A DNA stretch of 64,000 nt from Epiperipatus broadwayi. Lineage: Eukaryota > Onychophora > Udeonychophora > Euonychophora > Peripatidae. The stretch covers positions 494,001 to 558,000 of the forward strand of contig JAQFVV010012545.1 in assembly GCA_028023455.1 (NCBI GenBank), in the 5' to 3' direction. Within the stretch, counting starts at the first letter, position 1, and every line of letters starts with the position of its first letter. This document shows positions 52,901 through 60,979 of the stretch, piece by piece. The translations under genes and the position numbers were made by a program. The notes under the pieces are model-generated. The model saw only the letters and a list, made by a program, of their open reading frames with translations, searched no databases and was not told where the DNA came from.

Positions 52901-55900
52901 ATGTGGAAATTCAAGAGAAACAAATGGACAATTTTTGCTATTTTTCAATTATCTGGAATTGCTAGATCAAGAAAAGGACACCTTAACCATGCCATGCCTA
53001 AGAAGCCTTCAATGAAAATCTCAACTGAATAGAGAACTGGAAATTGCAACTGAAAAAAACTCCATCAACACTTAAAGCCATGGCTAGAGGTATTATTTTT
53101 TTATTATGTGTGCACACTATTTTTTTTATTAATAAAAAATGTTTTTTTTTGTTTCATAAATGGTATTATTTTCTTATTATGTGTGCACACTATTTTTTTT
53201 TTATTAATAAAAAATGTTTTTTTTTTTTGTTTCATAAATGTAATAATTTTTTGTGTGTGTTGTATAAGAATTGATAACAGTAAATACTTCACTAAGTTAA
53301 AATATTCCAAATTATTAGACATTTTTTTTTATAAAAGCCAATCAATTTTATCTTACAAATGATAAAATAGCTTTTAAAATATGTATATATAATTTGCTAT
53401 AAATCTAAGTTTTTTTTCTCTCTCTCAATTTGCCTTCTAGCTAGATCTTTGATTTTTTTGAAAATGTTAACAAACTCTTAAAAATTTTAAAGAAGTAATG
53501 TAATAAATTTAAAGTTAATCCATGAATAAAAGTTAATTGGTTAATGTAATTTTTATAAAAATATATTTTTTTAATGAAATGGATGTTTGAAATGTCATAC
53601 TATCAGATAATTCTTGTTTTTGTTATTAATCAGATATTAAATAATTGTTTTAAAAAATATTCTTTCTACTCTTAATTATTTTATTCTATCGAATTCTTGT
53701 TTCATGAAGTGCAGTATGGGTGTGACCTTATATCGTGGCAGCTTATATTCTAGGATTTAGTTTTTTTTGATGATCCCAATAAAGCTAGTTATTTTTAAGT
53801 AGTGGAAACCCATGATTTGCTTAAGGTTATTTATAATAAGCTAATTTATTTACTTCCCTCTTGCTCAAAGTAACAAATGCGAGTTATTGCTTCCTGGAAT
53901 AGATTCGTGCATAACAGCTATATAGAATAAGGGACATATATATTTAGTGTATGGACATTCAGTTGATAGTGATGATGATCATCATCATTATTGTGGTTGG
54001 TGCAAAAAGAATATTATTTAAATCTCATGCACTCCATTTTATTTTAGTTTAGTCTCTATTAGAATTTAAATTTATAGTTAGCCAGTATACTAATGGTACT
54101 CTCTTGAGCTAGATTCGTGTATAACAGCTATATAGAATAAGGGGACTATATATTTAGTGTATGGGCATCCAGTTGATAGTGATAATGATCATCATCATTA
54201 TTCTGGTTTGCGCAAAAAGAATATTCTTTAAAGTCCATGCACTATATTTTATTTTAGTTTAGTCTCTATTAGAATTTAAATATGGTACTAAGTGGCCAGA
54301 GCATTGTTGATAATCAGCATGTTCTAATATTTCAGCTTTATTGTTTTTGATTAGTATGTAATCTGATAAATGAGCACTTAGTTTGTGCATCCAAATTATG
54401 TTTAAATAAATGCCACAAGCTGTCAAAGGCTCAATAGTTAGCTTGGTCTACAATAGACCCATTTCAAATCCAGTCATAAGACTGAATGTTGATTTATTTT
54501 TGATTGCTAATCATTCATGATGATGAATGGTTATTTCTTTTGAACATTAAATATTGGGTAGTGATGGTGAACTTATAGTTAGCTGTGCTGATCTCTCAGA
54601 GTGATCTATCATGCTCATCCCTTTGATATTAAATTTTATTTTTTTTTTCAAGGATAAACAAACAATTCCTCAAATCACTGATAGTTTAAACCCCAATTTT
54701 CCATAGAGTTAGAAATGCCTACCTAACTTGGGCTGTGGATGTTCACATATTGATCCTGTCACATCAGGTATGTCCCTCTTATTTTCCCATAAAGTTACAA
54801 TATGAATAGATAAAATTTACATAATCATTATTAAAAATCATATTTAATCATTTAAGTTATTTGCTTTTTATTTCATATCTTTTTTTTATTATCTAGAAGT
54901 CAAATGGTCATACTTATTTCCCAACAGCTGATAATAATAATGGTAAACATATGAAATAAAAAAAGTAAGAAAAGAATTTTAAAATAAATATAAAAAAAAG
55001 ATCTAAAATCAATATTTTATTTAATAATAAATTAGGGTATATGAGCACAAATATGAAGATTGTCTATCTTAATATATATCTGAGCACTTATAGTATATAT
55101 GTGTGGGAGATGATAATCTGGACCAACTGATGATTGCTGGTTTAGCATGAAATACATATATTGGTGATTATTTATCTTTTCAGCATATATGTGCTTGAAT
55201 GTATCAGTGTTATTAAATAGAGTGAAGAGTGGTGGGTCGTGTGAAAGTCTGTGCTCATATACCCTATATTACATATATAGACACATGGTATATAATAAGC
55301 CAGTGTTTCTGTTATTAATAATAAATTATACAGTGAATTACTTAATTGATAAATCTTTTATTTATTTACTTTGAATTAAAAACACAGGCACAAGGATAGT
55401 CCAGAAATTAATTAAATCAATCCCTTTTGTTATAAAAAATAAAAATTGACTTAATTTCTGAAACCCCCATTCCCATGCTTTTATTTCAAATTAAATAAAA
55501 AAAATCCAATTGTGGTTGAAGAAACAATTATTTTGTATGTTTTTAGTCCAAAGTAAATAAATAAAGGTGTTTATTATTAAATATGTTTTTATATCTATTA
55601 ATTATTTCTCAGTTTTTAGCATTAAGATTGAAGTAAAATCATACATATTAAATAAAGTTCATTTACAATATAAGATTTTTTTTATTTCAGTTTAAAAAAA
55701 TTATTAAGACACCTTTTTAATGTAATGTTTTTAATATATATATACTGTCCTGTCATGTGCATTTGTGAAAACTTATTGACGTAATAGAAATTTATTTGAC
55801 ATTTGATATCAAAATAATTGAAATTTCACCAGCCAAACACTTTGGATTTAAAAAACCAAATGTTTTAATATCATATAATATAGCCAGTGATTTATAACTA

Positions 55901-56193
55901 ATGTTCAAAATTTGAACAAACTCTATTGCATATAAATATATTAAACCCTTGATTTTAAAATTTTATCCAAATAAATCTTGAAATAAACAAACAAACAGTG
56001 ATCATAACTTTAAAATGTTTAATTCAAACAAACAAATAAACAGAAATTCTGCCTTAAATAAAGTATTTAAAAAAGAATACGGTCAACAATGAGCAATCCA
56101 AAGTTTCCTAAAAGTAAAATGCATAATACAAAACCCGGCTGCATCCACATATTTGGGCGCTCCTTCTTAGAAAAATCAATTCCTTCACTACAT
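34815..56193 (-). CDS. ALG8: ALG8, dolichyl-P-glucose alpha-1,3-glucosyltransferase (partial, four exons joined)
   Basis: ALG8 adds the second glucose to the lipid-linked N-glycan precursor (Glc1Man9GlcNAc2-PP-dolichol) in the ER membrane, using dolichyl-phosphate glucose; it is a multi-pass GT57 enzyme. Join order on the minus strand is 56193-56081, 51314-51247, 35120-34994, 34918-34815, giving 137 residues of the middle of the protein. Diagnostic strings are [46 protein letters not shown] and GISFGPFIV, all closely matching animal ALG8; ALG6 is less similar in these blocks. All junctions are GT-AG and keep frame (phases 1, 0, 1, 0). Introns are about 4,766, 16,126 and 75 bp. The start and C-terminal half are not in view or not recognised. 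No frame damage was seen, so it is probably a working gene. Confidence 0.93.
34994..35120 (-). CDS. ALG8: ALG8 exon
   Basis: 127 bp between acceptor GCTGTAG and donor GTATGT (34993-34988). It reads [42 protein letters not shown], and then one base of the next codon. The [11 protein letters not shown] block is the family signature. The intron to the next exon is only 75 bp. Confidence 0.95.
35930..36150 (-). pseudogene. Weak coding trace in ALG8 intron, unrecognised
   Basis: Minus-strand peptide [17 protein letters not shown]...[20 protein letters not shown] has a charged, protein-like composition for about 60 codons before a stop. Its style recalls the C-termini of non-LTR retrotransposons, but no defining motif is present. 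Confidence 0.25.
37417..37674 (+). pseudogene. ORF1-like fragment of the YMDD retrotransposon
   Basis: 85 codons, strongly basic ([20 protein letters not shown]...), followed by a stop and, 290 bases on, another basic/polar frame at 37968-38246 ([20 protein letters not shown]...). Such lysine/serine/asparagine-rich sequence fits an RNA-binding ORF1 but has no zinc knuckle or other motif I can see. Attribution to the element rests on position. Confidence 0.4.
38888..39877 (+). pseudogene. Reverse transcriptase domain of the YMDD retrotransposon (frameshifted)
   Basis: Spread over three frames. RT blocks in order: [13 protein letters not shown] (block preceding RT1), VAMVPLIKK with [15 protein letters not shown] (RT1-2, cf. 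the YRPISL motif), then [12 protein letters not shown], a corrupted motif A region, [17 protein letters not shown] (motif B) and [19 protein letters not shown] (motif C, catalytic YMDD at about 39820-39835). Further on, KFLGFYLAS (about 39995-40020) is the primer-grip-like block. A 103-bp tandem duplication (39191-39396) breaks RT1-2. Not expressible as one protein. Confidence 0.75.
39191..39396 (+). repeat. 103-bp tandem duplication inside the RT domain
   Basis: GCACCTCAATGATTTGG...CAATATCATG occurs at 39191-39293 and again at 39294-39396 with about three differences. Because 103 is not divisible by three, it shifts the frame. Confidence 0.9.
40211..41045 (+). pseudogene. C-terminal region of the YMDD retrotransposon
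   Basis: Broken frames: [20 protein letters not shown] with [12 protein letters not shown] (non-LTR thumb motif) at 40211-40453, then [20 protein letters not shown]...[19 protein letters not shown] (40428-40616) and a 135-codon frame ending [10 protein letters not shown] at 41045. The stretch to the 3' end has no nuclease motif that I recognise. Confidence 0.55.
41115..41260 (+). repeat. Duplicated 3' end of the YMDD retrotransposon
   Basis: TTTAATTGTACTAGACCTAA...AAGGAATATAACTT is present at 41115-41176 and 41187-41260, each with an AATAAA-like hexamer. A repeated 3' terminus is common where template jumping or repeated priming occurs at integration. Confidence 0.8.
41822..41951. repeat. 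Two-copy tandem repeat of about 65 bp
   Basis: GTTATCTAGACTTACAAGGC...TTTCACAGTAATATGGAGGC is followed by the diverged GTTATATAGACCAGCAAGGC...TTTCAGAATAATATGACGGC. Confidence 0.6.
41960..43980. other. ALG8 intron, no recognisable feature
   Basis: AT-rich; I looked for an RT continuation of the older LINE and for exons and saw neither. Confidence 0.45.
43990..44480. repeat. Complex direct and inverted repeat
   Basis: GAAATTTAGAAATGGAAATG at 43998 has a direct partner at 44244 (GAAATTTGGGAATGGAACTG). ACATTGATAATTCATTACAG (44112) has an inverted partner at 44382-44402 (TTGTAATGAATTATCAATGT), extending over about 85 bases. Foldback-type decayed repeat. Confidence 0.6.
44850..45928 (-). pseudogene. 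Old LINE, endonuclease and linker region (interrupted by RTE insertion)
   Basis: The minus strand shows a decayed APE-type endonuclease: HGVGFAVKP-like block with [16 protein letters not shown], then [14 protein letters not shown], and GTWMHPYSN. These match the order GVGFAI...YAPT...THxLxxTNTxF...TWMHPRS seen in many animal LINE endonucleases. Downstream (45170-44930) come [10 protein letters not shown]...[12 protein letters not shown] and [10 protein letters not shown], matching the region between endonuclease and RT. Many stops and frameshifts. The 5' continuation is at 49249-49305, across the RTE insertion. Confidence 0.7.
45929..45939. repeat. RTE target-site duplication, 3' side (CTAATGGAGAT)
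   Basis: The same 11 bases occur at 49238-49248, bounding the RTE insertion. Confidence 0.85.
45954..48404 (-). CDS. RTE ORF: endonuclease C-part, reverse transcriptase and C-terminal domain (816 codons)
   Basis: Enzyme for target-primed reverse transcription: the nuclease nicks DNA and the RT copies the element RNA. Motifs with plus coordinates: GDFNARIG (endonuclease, about 48330-48352), [12 protein letters not shown] (about 48050-48085), [17 protein letters not shown] (about 47175-47225), [11 protein letters not shown] (RT motif A, about 46984-47019), [13 protein letters not shown] (motif B), [10 protein letters not shown] (motif C, about 46693-46722), [11 protein letters not shown], and the RTE-type tail [34 protein letters not shown] and RWMDEIRK. 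All catalytic residues are present. The true start is upstream: a one-base insertion in a G run near 48353 detaches the N-terminus, so the frame's first Met is artificial. The stop lies only 14 bases before the tail. Confidence 0.9.
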   Translation of the reverse strand: MYKRLLIRVNNILKLLWGDFNARIGIQLKDEIAVGNFGYGNRNERGHRLVEFAEKEKLYIMNSFFEKNVKRKWTWKHPNEGTAELDYILTNRKYIFQDCNVLNKFNTGSDHRLVRCKLRVNVKLERQKLLRKTIFTVDIPNLQKHSNEFKLELTNRFQVLGDFEHDSDLNEINMKITDTLLKTATNIAGRKKQQLTNKISTETREFMKKRRNMKIYKNDVLKRIEYLEFCKMVRKRVENDIRKYNCEIARKAVEENKSLKNVKQHFGIGRKFISAIRKKDGIITKKRDDIMKLVEDFYQELYSNKEQVPPISITSSELPRILNEEVRHAIKCMKNGKAPGNDGIIIDILKEAGEEIETILAKLYTKCLNDKDVPEDWKNAVIILIFKKGDKEDIRNYRPISLLSVLYKIFTKIITTRLQRTLDFHQPREQAGFKSGFSTIDHIQVLREVIERTNEYELSLCFGFVDYEKAFDSIHISSVIKALDHQGIDPGYCHILKNIYKNATATIRLHNDTGKINIEKGVRQGDSISPKLFTAVLQEVFCGLKWETKGVKVNGEYLSHLDFADDVVVFANNASELQEMLQELADESKKVGLKINVKKTKVMFNRFAQNMKIKIDYEELEEVNSYKYLGQIINTDGNIMEEINHRIKLGWSAFGRNNLILKGNMPMCLKRMVFNKCVLPVLTYGSETWTLNRRAIQRLQTTQRSMERCMLGVTRRDRKRNVWVRQQTGVTDLIEKIKRLKWSWAGHIARRDDNRWTIEILNWISRDCKRPRKRPHVRWMDEIRKCAGVLWRREAKDRRRWIKLGETFILQWIDNG
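48423..48911 (-). CDS. RTE ORF, N-terminal part of the AP-like endonuclease (162 codons)
   Basis: It begins [20 protein letters not shown] and enters the endonuclease with LGTYNCRSL (first motif, catalytic Asn), [11 protein letters not shown] (catalytic Glu), and [15 protein letters not shown]. After IIQVYA the frame is lost through a missing base near 48450. In the next frame it continues as [20 protein letters not shown] and QHFKIVMG before the second shift near 48353 brings in the 816-codon frame. Both lesions are single bases, so the copy is inactive but only just. Confidence 0.88.
   Translation of the reverse strand: MTDKNKAWPLFPGGCKVTNQGSGWWPKEEGAKNPLIADPGCHLMTTFYLGTYNCRSLSSEGRLQELEEELSYIKWDIIGLCEVRRKGEETIDLKSGHILYYKGTHIGNTSGVGFIINKKWKNNIVEIDGVSDIVARLVIQLNSRYQMQIIQVYAQQVLIVMK
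49249..49305 (-). pseudogene. Old LINE, 5' continuation beyond the RTE insertion
   Basis: Minus-strand [19 protein letters not shown] corresponds to the TALVARELxRYxxDIAALSE block of LINE endonucleases and continues after the insertion as ISEIS. This identifies the RTE target as an older LINE copy. Confidence 0.6.
49310..51246. other. ALG8 intron, no recognisable gene
   Basis: 49310-49720 is GC-richer and may be 5' leader of the older LINE, but no motif supports this. The rest is AT-rich. Confidence 0.4.
51247..51314 (-). CDS. ALG8: ALG8 exon
   Basis: 68 bp between acceptor CTTACAG and donor GTAAAT (51246-51241). It completes the split His codon, then reads [20 protein letters not shown] and [10 protein letters not shown] is near-invariant in ALG6/ALG8 proteins. 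The downstream intron is about 16.1 kb and contains two retrotransposons. Confidence 0.95.
51315..53085. other. ALG8 intron, no recognisable gene
   Basis: A GC-richer patch at 52700-53085 contains short plus-strand frames but no known motif. No exon with plausible splice sites matched ALG8. Confidence 0.4.
53089..53240. repeat. Two-copy tandem repeat, period 73 bp
   Basis: GGTATTATTTT...ATTATGTGTGCACACTATT, ATTAATAAAAAATG, TTTGTTTCATAAATG occurs twice, nearly identical apart from T-run lengths. Short frames on both strands here are by-products of the repeat. Confidence 0.8.
53901..54280. repeat. Two-copy tandem repeat, period 210 bp
   Basis: Units start AGATTCGTG at 53901 and 54111 and end AGAATTTAAA at 54070 and 54280. 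Both contain a GATGATCATCATCATTA block. About nine bases in ten agree. Confidence 0.85.
54420..54490 (+). repeat. tRNA-derived SINE fragment
   Basis: AGGCTCAATAGTTAG (54427-54441) resembles a Pol III A box with D-arm, and TTTCAAATCC (54462-54471) a B box. Between them GGTC-TACAATA-GACC forms an anticodon-like arm with a seven-base loop, but the loop lacks the invariant U before the anticodon. An intact acceptor stem is absent, so this is a SINE relic rather than a tRNA gene. Confidence 0.45.
55033..55290 (+). mobile_element. Hammerhead-bearing short element, locus 1
   Basis: A 234-bp core is bounded by 17-base inverted repeats, TAGGGTATATGAGCACA (55033-55049) and its complement (55250-55266). 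It contains a hammerhead (55108-55175) followed by GGTCGTGTGAAAGTCTG and a decayed B-box region, a series shared with locus 2 at 56480-56800. The element lies in an ALG8 intron on the strand opposite to the gene. The SINE/retrozyme class is inferred from the ribozyme plus Pol III-like sequence. Confidence 0.65.
55108..55175 (+). ncRNA. Candidate type I hammerhead ribozyme
   Basis: CTGATGA (55127-55133), stem II TGCT-GGTTT-AGCA with a U/U pair at its base, GAAA (55149-55152), stem III AUA/UAU with loop CA, then A (55160) as the base before predicted cleavage. Stem I has an inner part ACCAA (55122-55126) with TTGGT (55161-55165), an internal loop, and an outer part ATAAT (55113-55117) with ATTAT (55167-55171). 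This is the natural hammerhead architecture with an internal loop facing loop II. Only the base of stem II departs from consensus. Confidence 0.65.
56081..56193 (-). CDS. ALG8: ALG8 exon (most upstream seen)
   Basis: 113 bp, with acceptor a T-rich tract plus ACAG, and donor GTATTC (56080-56075). After one carried base it reads [20 protein letters not shown] and [17 protein letters not shown], then C as the first base of the split His codon. The hydrophobic part aligns with the human [14 protein letters not shown] segment. No further upstream exon was recognised up to 64000. Confidence 0.93.
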
Positions 56194-56534
56194 CTGTAAA
56201 AAAAAAAAAAGTAATTATTCATATCTTTGATCAAATGAACAATATATGTCCACAAATATATAAAACTGGTAATGTGGTATTAGAGCTGCGACATGAAGAA
56301 TTATAATCCTTTAATCATTAAATTAATTTGGTTATTAAATCAAAAACATATTTTAAAATCTACATTAAAAAAAAACAATTTAACAAAAAAAAATACAAAA
56401 AGCATTAATGTGAAGAATAGTTAAAATGCGTGTTTAAATCAAATTGGGTGTGTGCCTGCACGTGCATATTCTGCATAATCTATTTAATACATTGTACAGG
56501 CTTACACCCTGCATTTATATATGTAATATATGCG

Positions 56535-56544
56535 GGATTTGAAC
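56535..56544 (-). promoter_or_regulatory. Pol III B box
   Basis: GTTCAAATCC matches the GWTCRANNC consensus and is preceded by a loosely A-box-like TGGTCAGGTGAGT about 50 bases upstream on the minus strand. Confidence 0.5.
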
Positions 56545-56619
56545 TCAGATTTTCACACGACCTATAACTCTCAGTGCCATCTTATATTGCTGACTCACCT
56601 GACCACACACATGTTGAAA

Positions 56620-56690
56620 ATATAAATAATCACCAATGTACATATTTTGTGCTAAACCAGCACTCATTAAAGTATGAAGATTAGTTAGTT
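56620..56690 (-). ncRNA. Decayed hammerhead copy with downstream Pol III-like boxes
   Basis: Minus strand: TTAATGA (56664-56670) in place of CTGATGA; perfect stem II GTGCT-GGTTT-AGCAC (56649-56663); AAAA in place of GAAA; then TATGTACA and TTGGT (56632-56636) with GATTATT as in locus 1. Two core substitutions predict loss of cleavage. On the same strand downstream lie TGGTCAGGTGAGTCAGC (A-box-like, 56589-56605) and GTTCAAATCC, an exact B box (56535-56544), which points to a tRNA-derived SINE body. Confidence 0.55.
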
Positions 56691-56727
56691 ATCTTAGTAT
56701 AAAGCTGATTACTAATTGTATATATGT

Positions 56728-56795
56728 GTGGAGATGGTAATCTGAACCAACTGATGAGTGCTGGTTTAGCACGAAATATGTCTATTTTATTCTTT
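56728..56795 (+). ncRNA. Hammerhead ribozyme copy with intact core
   Basis: CTGATGA (56751-56757), perfect five-pair stem II GTGCT-GGTTT-AGCAC (56758-56772), GAAA (56773-56776), TATGTCTA and the cleavage region. Core and stem II match consensus fully. Stem I is poor because the expected TTGGT has become TTTTA, facing ACCAA, and stem III has one mismatch. It is therefore a recognisable family member that may cleave weakly or not at all. Confidence 0.65.
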
Positions 56796-57049
56796 CTTAA
56801 ATGCTATATCTTGTATGGGCACTGAAAAGTATTCATTTATTATTTAACACTCATTAAAGCGCATGTACAGTAGCTGTAAAAGGCTGATATTTAGTGAATT
56901 AATGCTTTTTGTATTTTTTTTTTATTAAATTGTTCTTTTTTTTAAATGTAGATTTTAAAATATGTTTTTGATTTAATAACCTAATTAATTTAATAATTAA
57001 ATGATTATAATTCTTCATGTCGCAGCTCTAATACCACAGTACCATAAAA

Positions 57050-59080
57050 CTTTACTACAGATTTATCTAAGCATTTTGCACTATTAATAAATTAGGAGGT
57101 TAATGTTAAACTTTAGGTAAAAAACATGTTCATAATAAATTTATTATTAATGATATTATTATAAAGAGTTTTATAGAATTAATTTATAGAAGCATGCTTT
57201 AAGATGCTATGAACATCACATTTTTTCAATAATATCAGTGGTATGATTATGGAATTACTATTAAAATAATACTAAAAAAAATTAATAAGTAAATAATGAT
57301 TTAAAAAAAGAGTTAAAAGTTTAATTTTTCCCCATTAAACAATAGTTAAAACATTAAGTAATATATTGTTTAATAATATAAATCACATAATTTATAAATA
57401 TCATTGAAAAAAAAATTCTGAGTTCTAATTATTATCTCTCATGAAAATACATTGATTAAAAGTAAAAACATTAAACAAATATAAAACTCATTATAGAAAT
57501 TCAAAATCTTCCAAATTTTTTTATTTAAAAAAAAAATGATTATTATAACAACTAATAGAAGAATAAAATATTTGAAACAATACAGTTTCTCTGCAATTTA
57601 ACATATGTTTAAGTTTTTTAATAGACAACAGCTAACTAAGTAATAGAGTAAATATTGCAGCAAAAAAATCATTTGATTGTTATTTTATGCCTCTAAAACA
57701 CTATTTATTATATCTTTTTAATTTTAAAGACTCATATTCTCTAAATATTGTATTTTTTAAAAAATCATTTGTTTTAATAACTAATTGTCCTATATAAGTT
57801 ATACTGTCTTTAATTTTAAAAAAAGTAAATTGTATCTAAATTTTTAGTTTTTGAATCTATCACCTATCATTGTGCTAAAACAGCCAGCATTCTCTTTAAT
57901 ACCATAAAGTCAAAGCAGATGAAAAAGACAACATCTAATTAGTATGCTATTATCAATGCCTTCAAAGTCAAGCCAAATACCATGAGTTGAGACATTAGAT
58001 TAGTAAAAATAAAATAAAACACAAGGTGCACATATATAACATGTACAGATAAGAAAGAACAAGTCTCAATATAAAGTGAAAAATTTTATTGTACTTAAGC
58101 ACAAATAAAAATTTATTTAAAATATAATAATATTTATACTATTGTAACATTTTATTTCCTTATCCTTATTTATTAACATTATTTTTATATTTAAAAAATA
58201 TTGGTGATCAGATTAAAATAGAATTTCACTTAATTTTGAAATAACATTTTGCTTTGCTAAAAAGAGGAAAAAATACTATTATTCCAATATAAGTTTTGAT
58301 ATTAACATTTATCTTAGAAAAAAATAATTCTATTACATAATGAACTACAATGACATATTAATATTATTATTTATTTCCACAAAAGCTAAGATGTGTTTGA
58401 ATATTCATTTAAAAGGAGATAATTTATCTATTTATAAAAATTAAAAAAAGAAAATAGTTTTGTTGTGTCACATCTTCAACCAAATTAAAAAAATACTCTA
58501 AAATTTATTGTGCCAAAATTCCAGCATTAAAATTCTATAAGTTTCAAACTACTGGAAGAAATTAATATTACAAAAACAAAAACTGGAGTTTGACATGATT
58601 TTCAATAATGTATGGTATAAAAATAAAAGGAATTTCCCCTAAAATTTCACATTTACTATCAAGTTTTTTCAAGGAAAAAATAAGACAGTTCCACTAAAAC
58701 TTCTATATAAAAAGTATATGTATCACAGCTCATATAGGGTAAATTTTACAATTTTATTTCTTGGAAATAAAAACCTGCTTTAATAAATATTTTAAGTATT
58801 TATCCATCTATTTATTAATTTTCAATATATTAGAAAACTTCATAACAAATTAAGTATATCTATAGACTTCATTTTACCCTTGGATACCAATTTGAATAAT
58901 TATCCAAGAAACAGGATAATTGCAATTAAAAAAAAAAACAAAAACAATTTTTTAAATAATTTACAAGTTGAATTATATACTATTATTTGTATGCATGCTT
59001 AATTTTTGTTGTTCTTATAAAAAAAATTACATGCCTTTTGGTTTGAGGTCTACGAAAATGTAATCCATTTATTAATTTAT
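57050..59080. other. AT-rich stretch without recognisable gene
   Basis: No upstream ALG8 exon, coding trace or repeat could be supported here. Confidence 0.45.
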
Positions 59081-59089
59081 AACATTTTA

Positions 59090-59954
59090 TTAATTTATAT
59101 GCAGTTCCGTGGCCGCAACCAAGCAGATAGTCTTCTTTCTATGAAAAAACACAGAAAGAGTCCATTTACTCAGCAAGCCAACTACCACTGTGGCTTTTTT
59201 CTATGGTAAAAGCACAGAAAAATACCTTGTGTAAGGGTGTGTTGACTGCATCATGTCTAAATAATTTAACTTTTCAGGTTGAATTTTTTTTTTCTCATGT
59301 GAACTGACCTACTGGTATCTTCTAATAGTTTTAACAGTGTCGTCACTGTTGCATCAGGATTGTGTAACCCTCACAAATTGGATTTTAGGGTGCAGCACAG
59401 CACTTTCGAAAATTCTTATGAAAGTAAAGTATCGTGAGAAATCGTTTGAGACAAGGAAAATAGTCGCTTCGAACTCTGAAAATTGGCAATTGCCAGACAC
59501 TGGAGTCAGATTTCATTTTAATAGTTTGTTATAATTATTAACTTTAGTGGGTAAATTGCAATCTAATTTACTTTTTAATTTTTTATATATATACACACAC
59601 ACACAAAATAACACTCTGATTAATTACTGTCCCAAAAATGTCAAAGTCGGCTTTCATTGTAAAATTTGGTTTGAATTACTGTCCAAAGAAGTCTCTAATG
59701 AATTATTATTTGCTATTCGAAAGTAACGTAATTTTTTAATCGATACACAGACCCAAGCAAAAAAGCCATACTCTGATTAATTACTGTCCCATGAAGTCCA
59801 AAAAGTCGGCTTATATTTTCATATTTTGTTTGAATTTTTTAAGTTTATGGAAATAGTAGTTCTATGGAATCACTGGCACGGGAACGTTATAGCAATGTAC
59901 TTTTGTTTGCATCAACGCCATCAAGCGGCTGACACAATACATCAGAACAGTACC
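59090..59954. mobile_element. TIR transposon with minisatellite, copy B (opposite orientation to copy A)
   Basis: Collinear with the reverse complement of 30299-32514. ACACAGAAAGAG and GTGGCTTTTTTCTATGGTAAA (59152-59210) match the 32270-32330 block. TAACCCTCACAAATTGG and TAGGGTGCAGCACAG match the 31960-32060 block. Three minisatellite units with GATTAATTACTGTCCC lie at 59615-59800. AATCACTGGCACGGGAACG with GTTATAG and GGCTGACAC match the 30330-30390 end. The right end GTACC complements the GGTA start of copy A. The left end is poorly preserved and its coordinate approximate. The array is much shorter than in copy A. Confidence 0.75.
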
Positions 59955-60979
59955 ATTTGACTTTTCTTTTTCTAAAACAAAACAAATCATTATATGGTGT
60001 AAGAATTAATCTTATATAACACAGTGTATAAATCAAAACAAGTATGAAATAAAATAATTAATGAATAGCAGATATTAATTTAAAAAATAAAAATAAAACA
60101 AAATAAATAAATAAATGTCCAATGTTAAATAAAATAAATATAAAATGAAGAGATAAAAGAATCATCAGCAACAACCATTATCAATCTACTGCAGGATGAA
60201 GGTCTCTCCAAGTTCAATCCATATTCTCCAATCTTTAGCTTTTCTTCTCCACATCACCCCTGCACACTTTCTTACTTCACCCATCCACATCACATGTGGT
60301 CTCTTTGTGGGTCTCTTACAATCTCTTGGAATCCAGTTTAGTATTTCATTTGTCCATCCATTATCATCTCTTCTAGCAATATGTCAGCCCAACTCCACTT
60401 TAGTCTTTTAATTTTTTCAATGAGGACAGTAACACCTGTTTGTTCTCTTACCCATATATTGTGTTTTCGATCTCTTCTTGTTACTCCCAACACGCATCTT
60501 TTTATACTTCTTTAAGTGATCTGAAGTCATTGTATTGCTCTTCTAGCAAGCATCCACGTCTCAGATCCATAGTAAGAATTGGTGAAACAGATTTATTAAA
60601 AACCTTCCTTTTCAAACACATAGGCATATTTCCTTTTAGTATCAAGTTACTTCTACCAAAAGCACTCCAACCAAGTTTATTTCTATGATTAATTTCATCC
60701 GTTATGTTTCCATCTGTATTAATAATCTGACCAAAATATCTGTAACTGTCAACTTCTTCTAACTCATCATAATCAATCTTTATTTCATATTTTGAGAAAA
60801 TCCATTAAACATTACTTAGTCTTTTTAACATTTATCTTTAGTGCTAATTTCCTACTTTCATCTGATAACTCTTGCAGCATTTCCAGCAGCTCTAAAGCAT
60901 TATTTGCAAAAACAACTACATCAACTGCAAAATCTAGATGACTTAAATAATCTCCATTTACTTTCATTCCTTTAGCTTC

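Larger units (their letters stand above)
56267..57045. repeat. Foldback element with arms of about 150 bp, enclosing hammerhead locus 2
   Basis: Left arm 56267-56412 and right arm 56894-57045 are inverted copies, including GGTATTAGAGCTGCGACATG and its complement. They surround about 480 bases that carry two oppositely oriented hammerhead copies. The arms fall within the ALG8 intron next to the 56081-56193 exon. Whether the arms and the ribozyme unit moved together is unknown. Confidence 0.8.

Noticed and set aside
53044-53362. Open frames on both strands over the 73-bp tandem repeat
   Set aside because: They are low-complexity frames produced by the repeat and its T/A runs.
54420-54490. Functional tRNA gene
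   Set aside because: No acceptor stem and no U before the anticodon position; retained only as a SINE relic.
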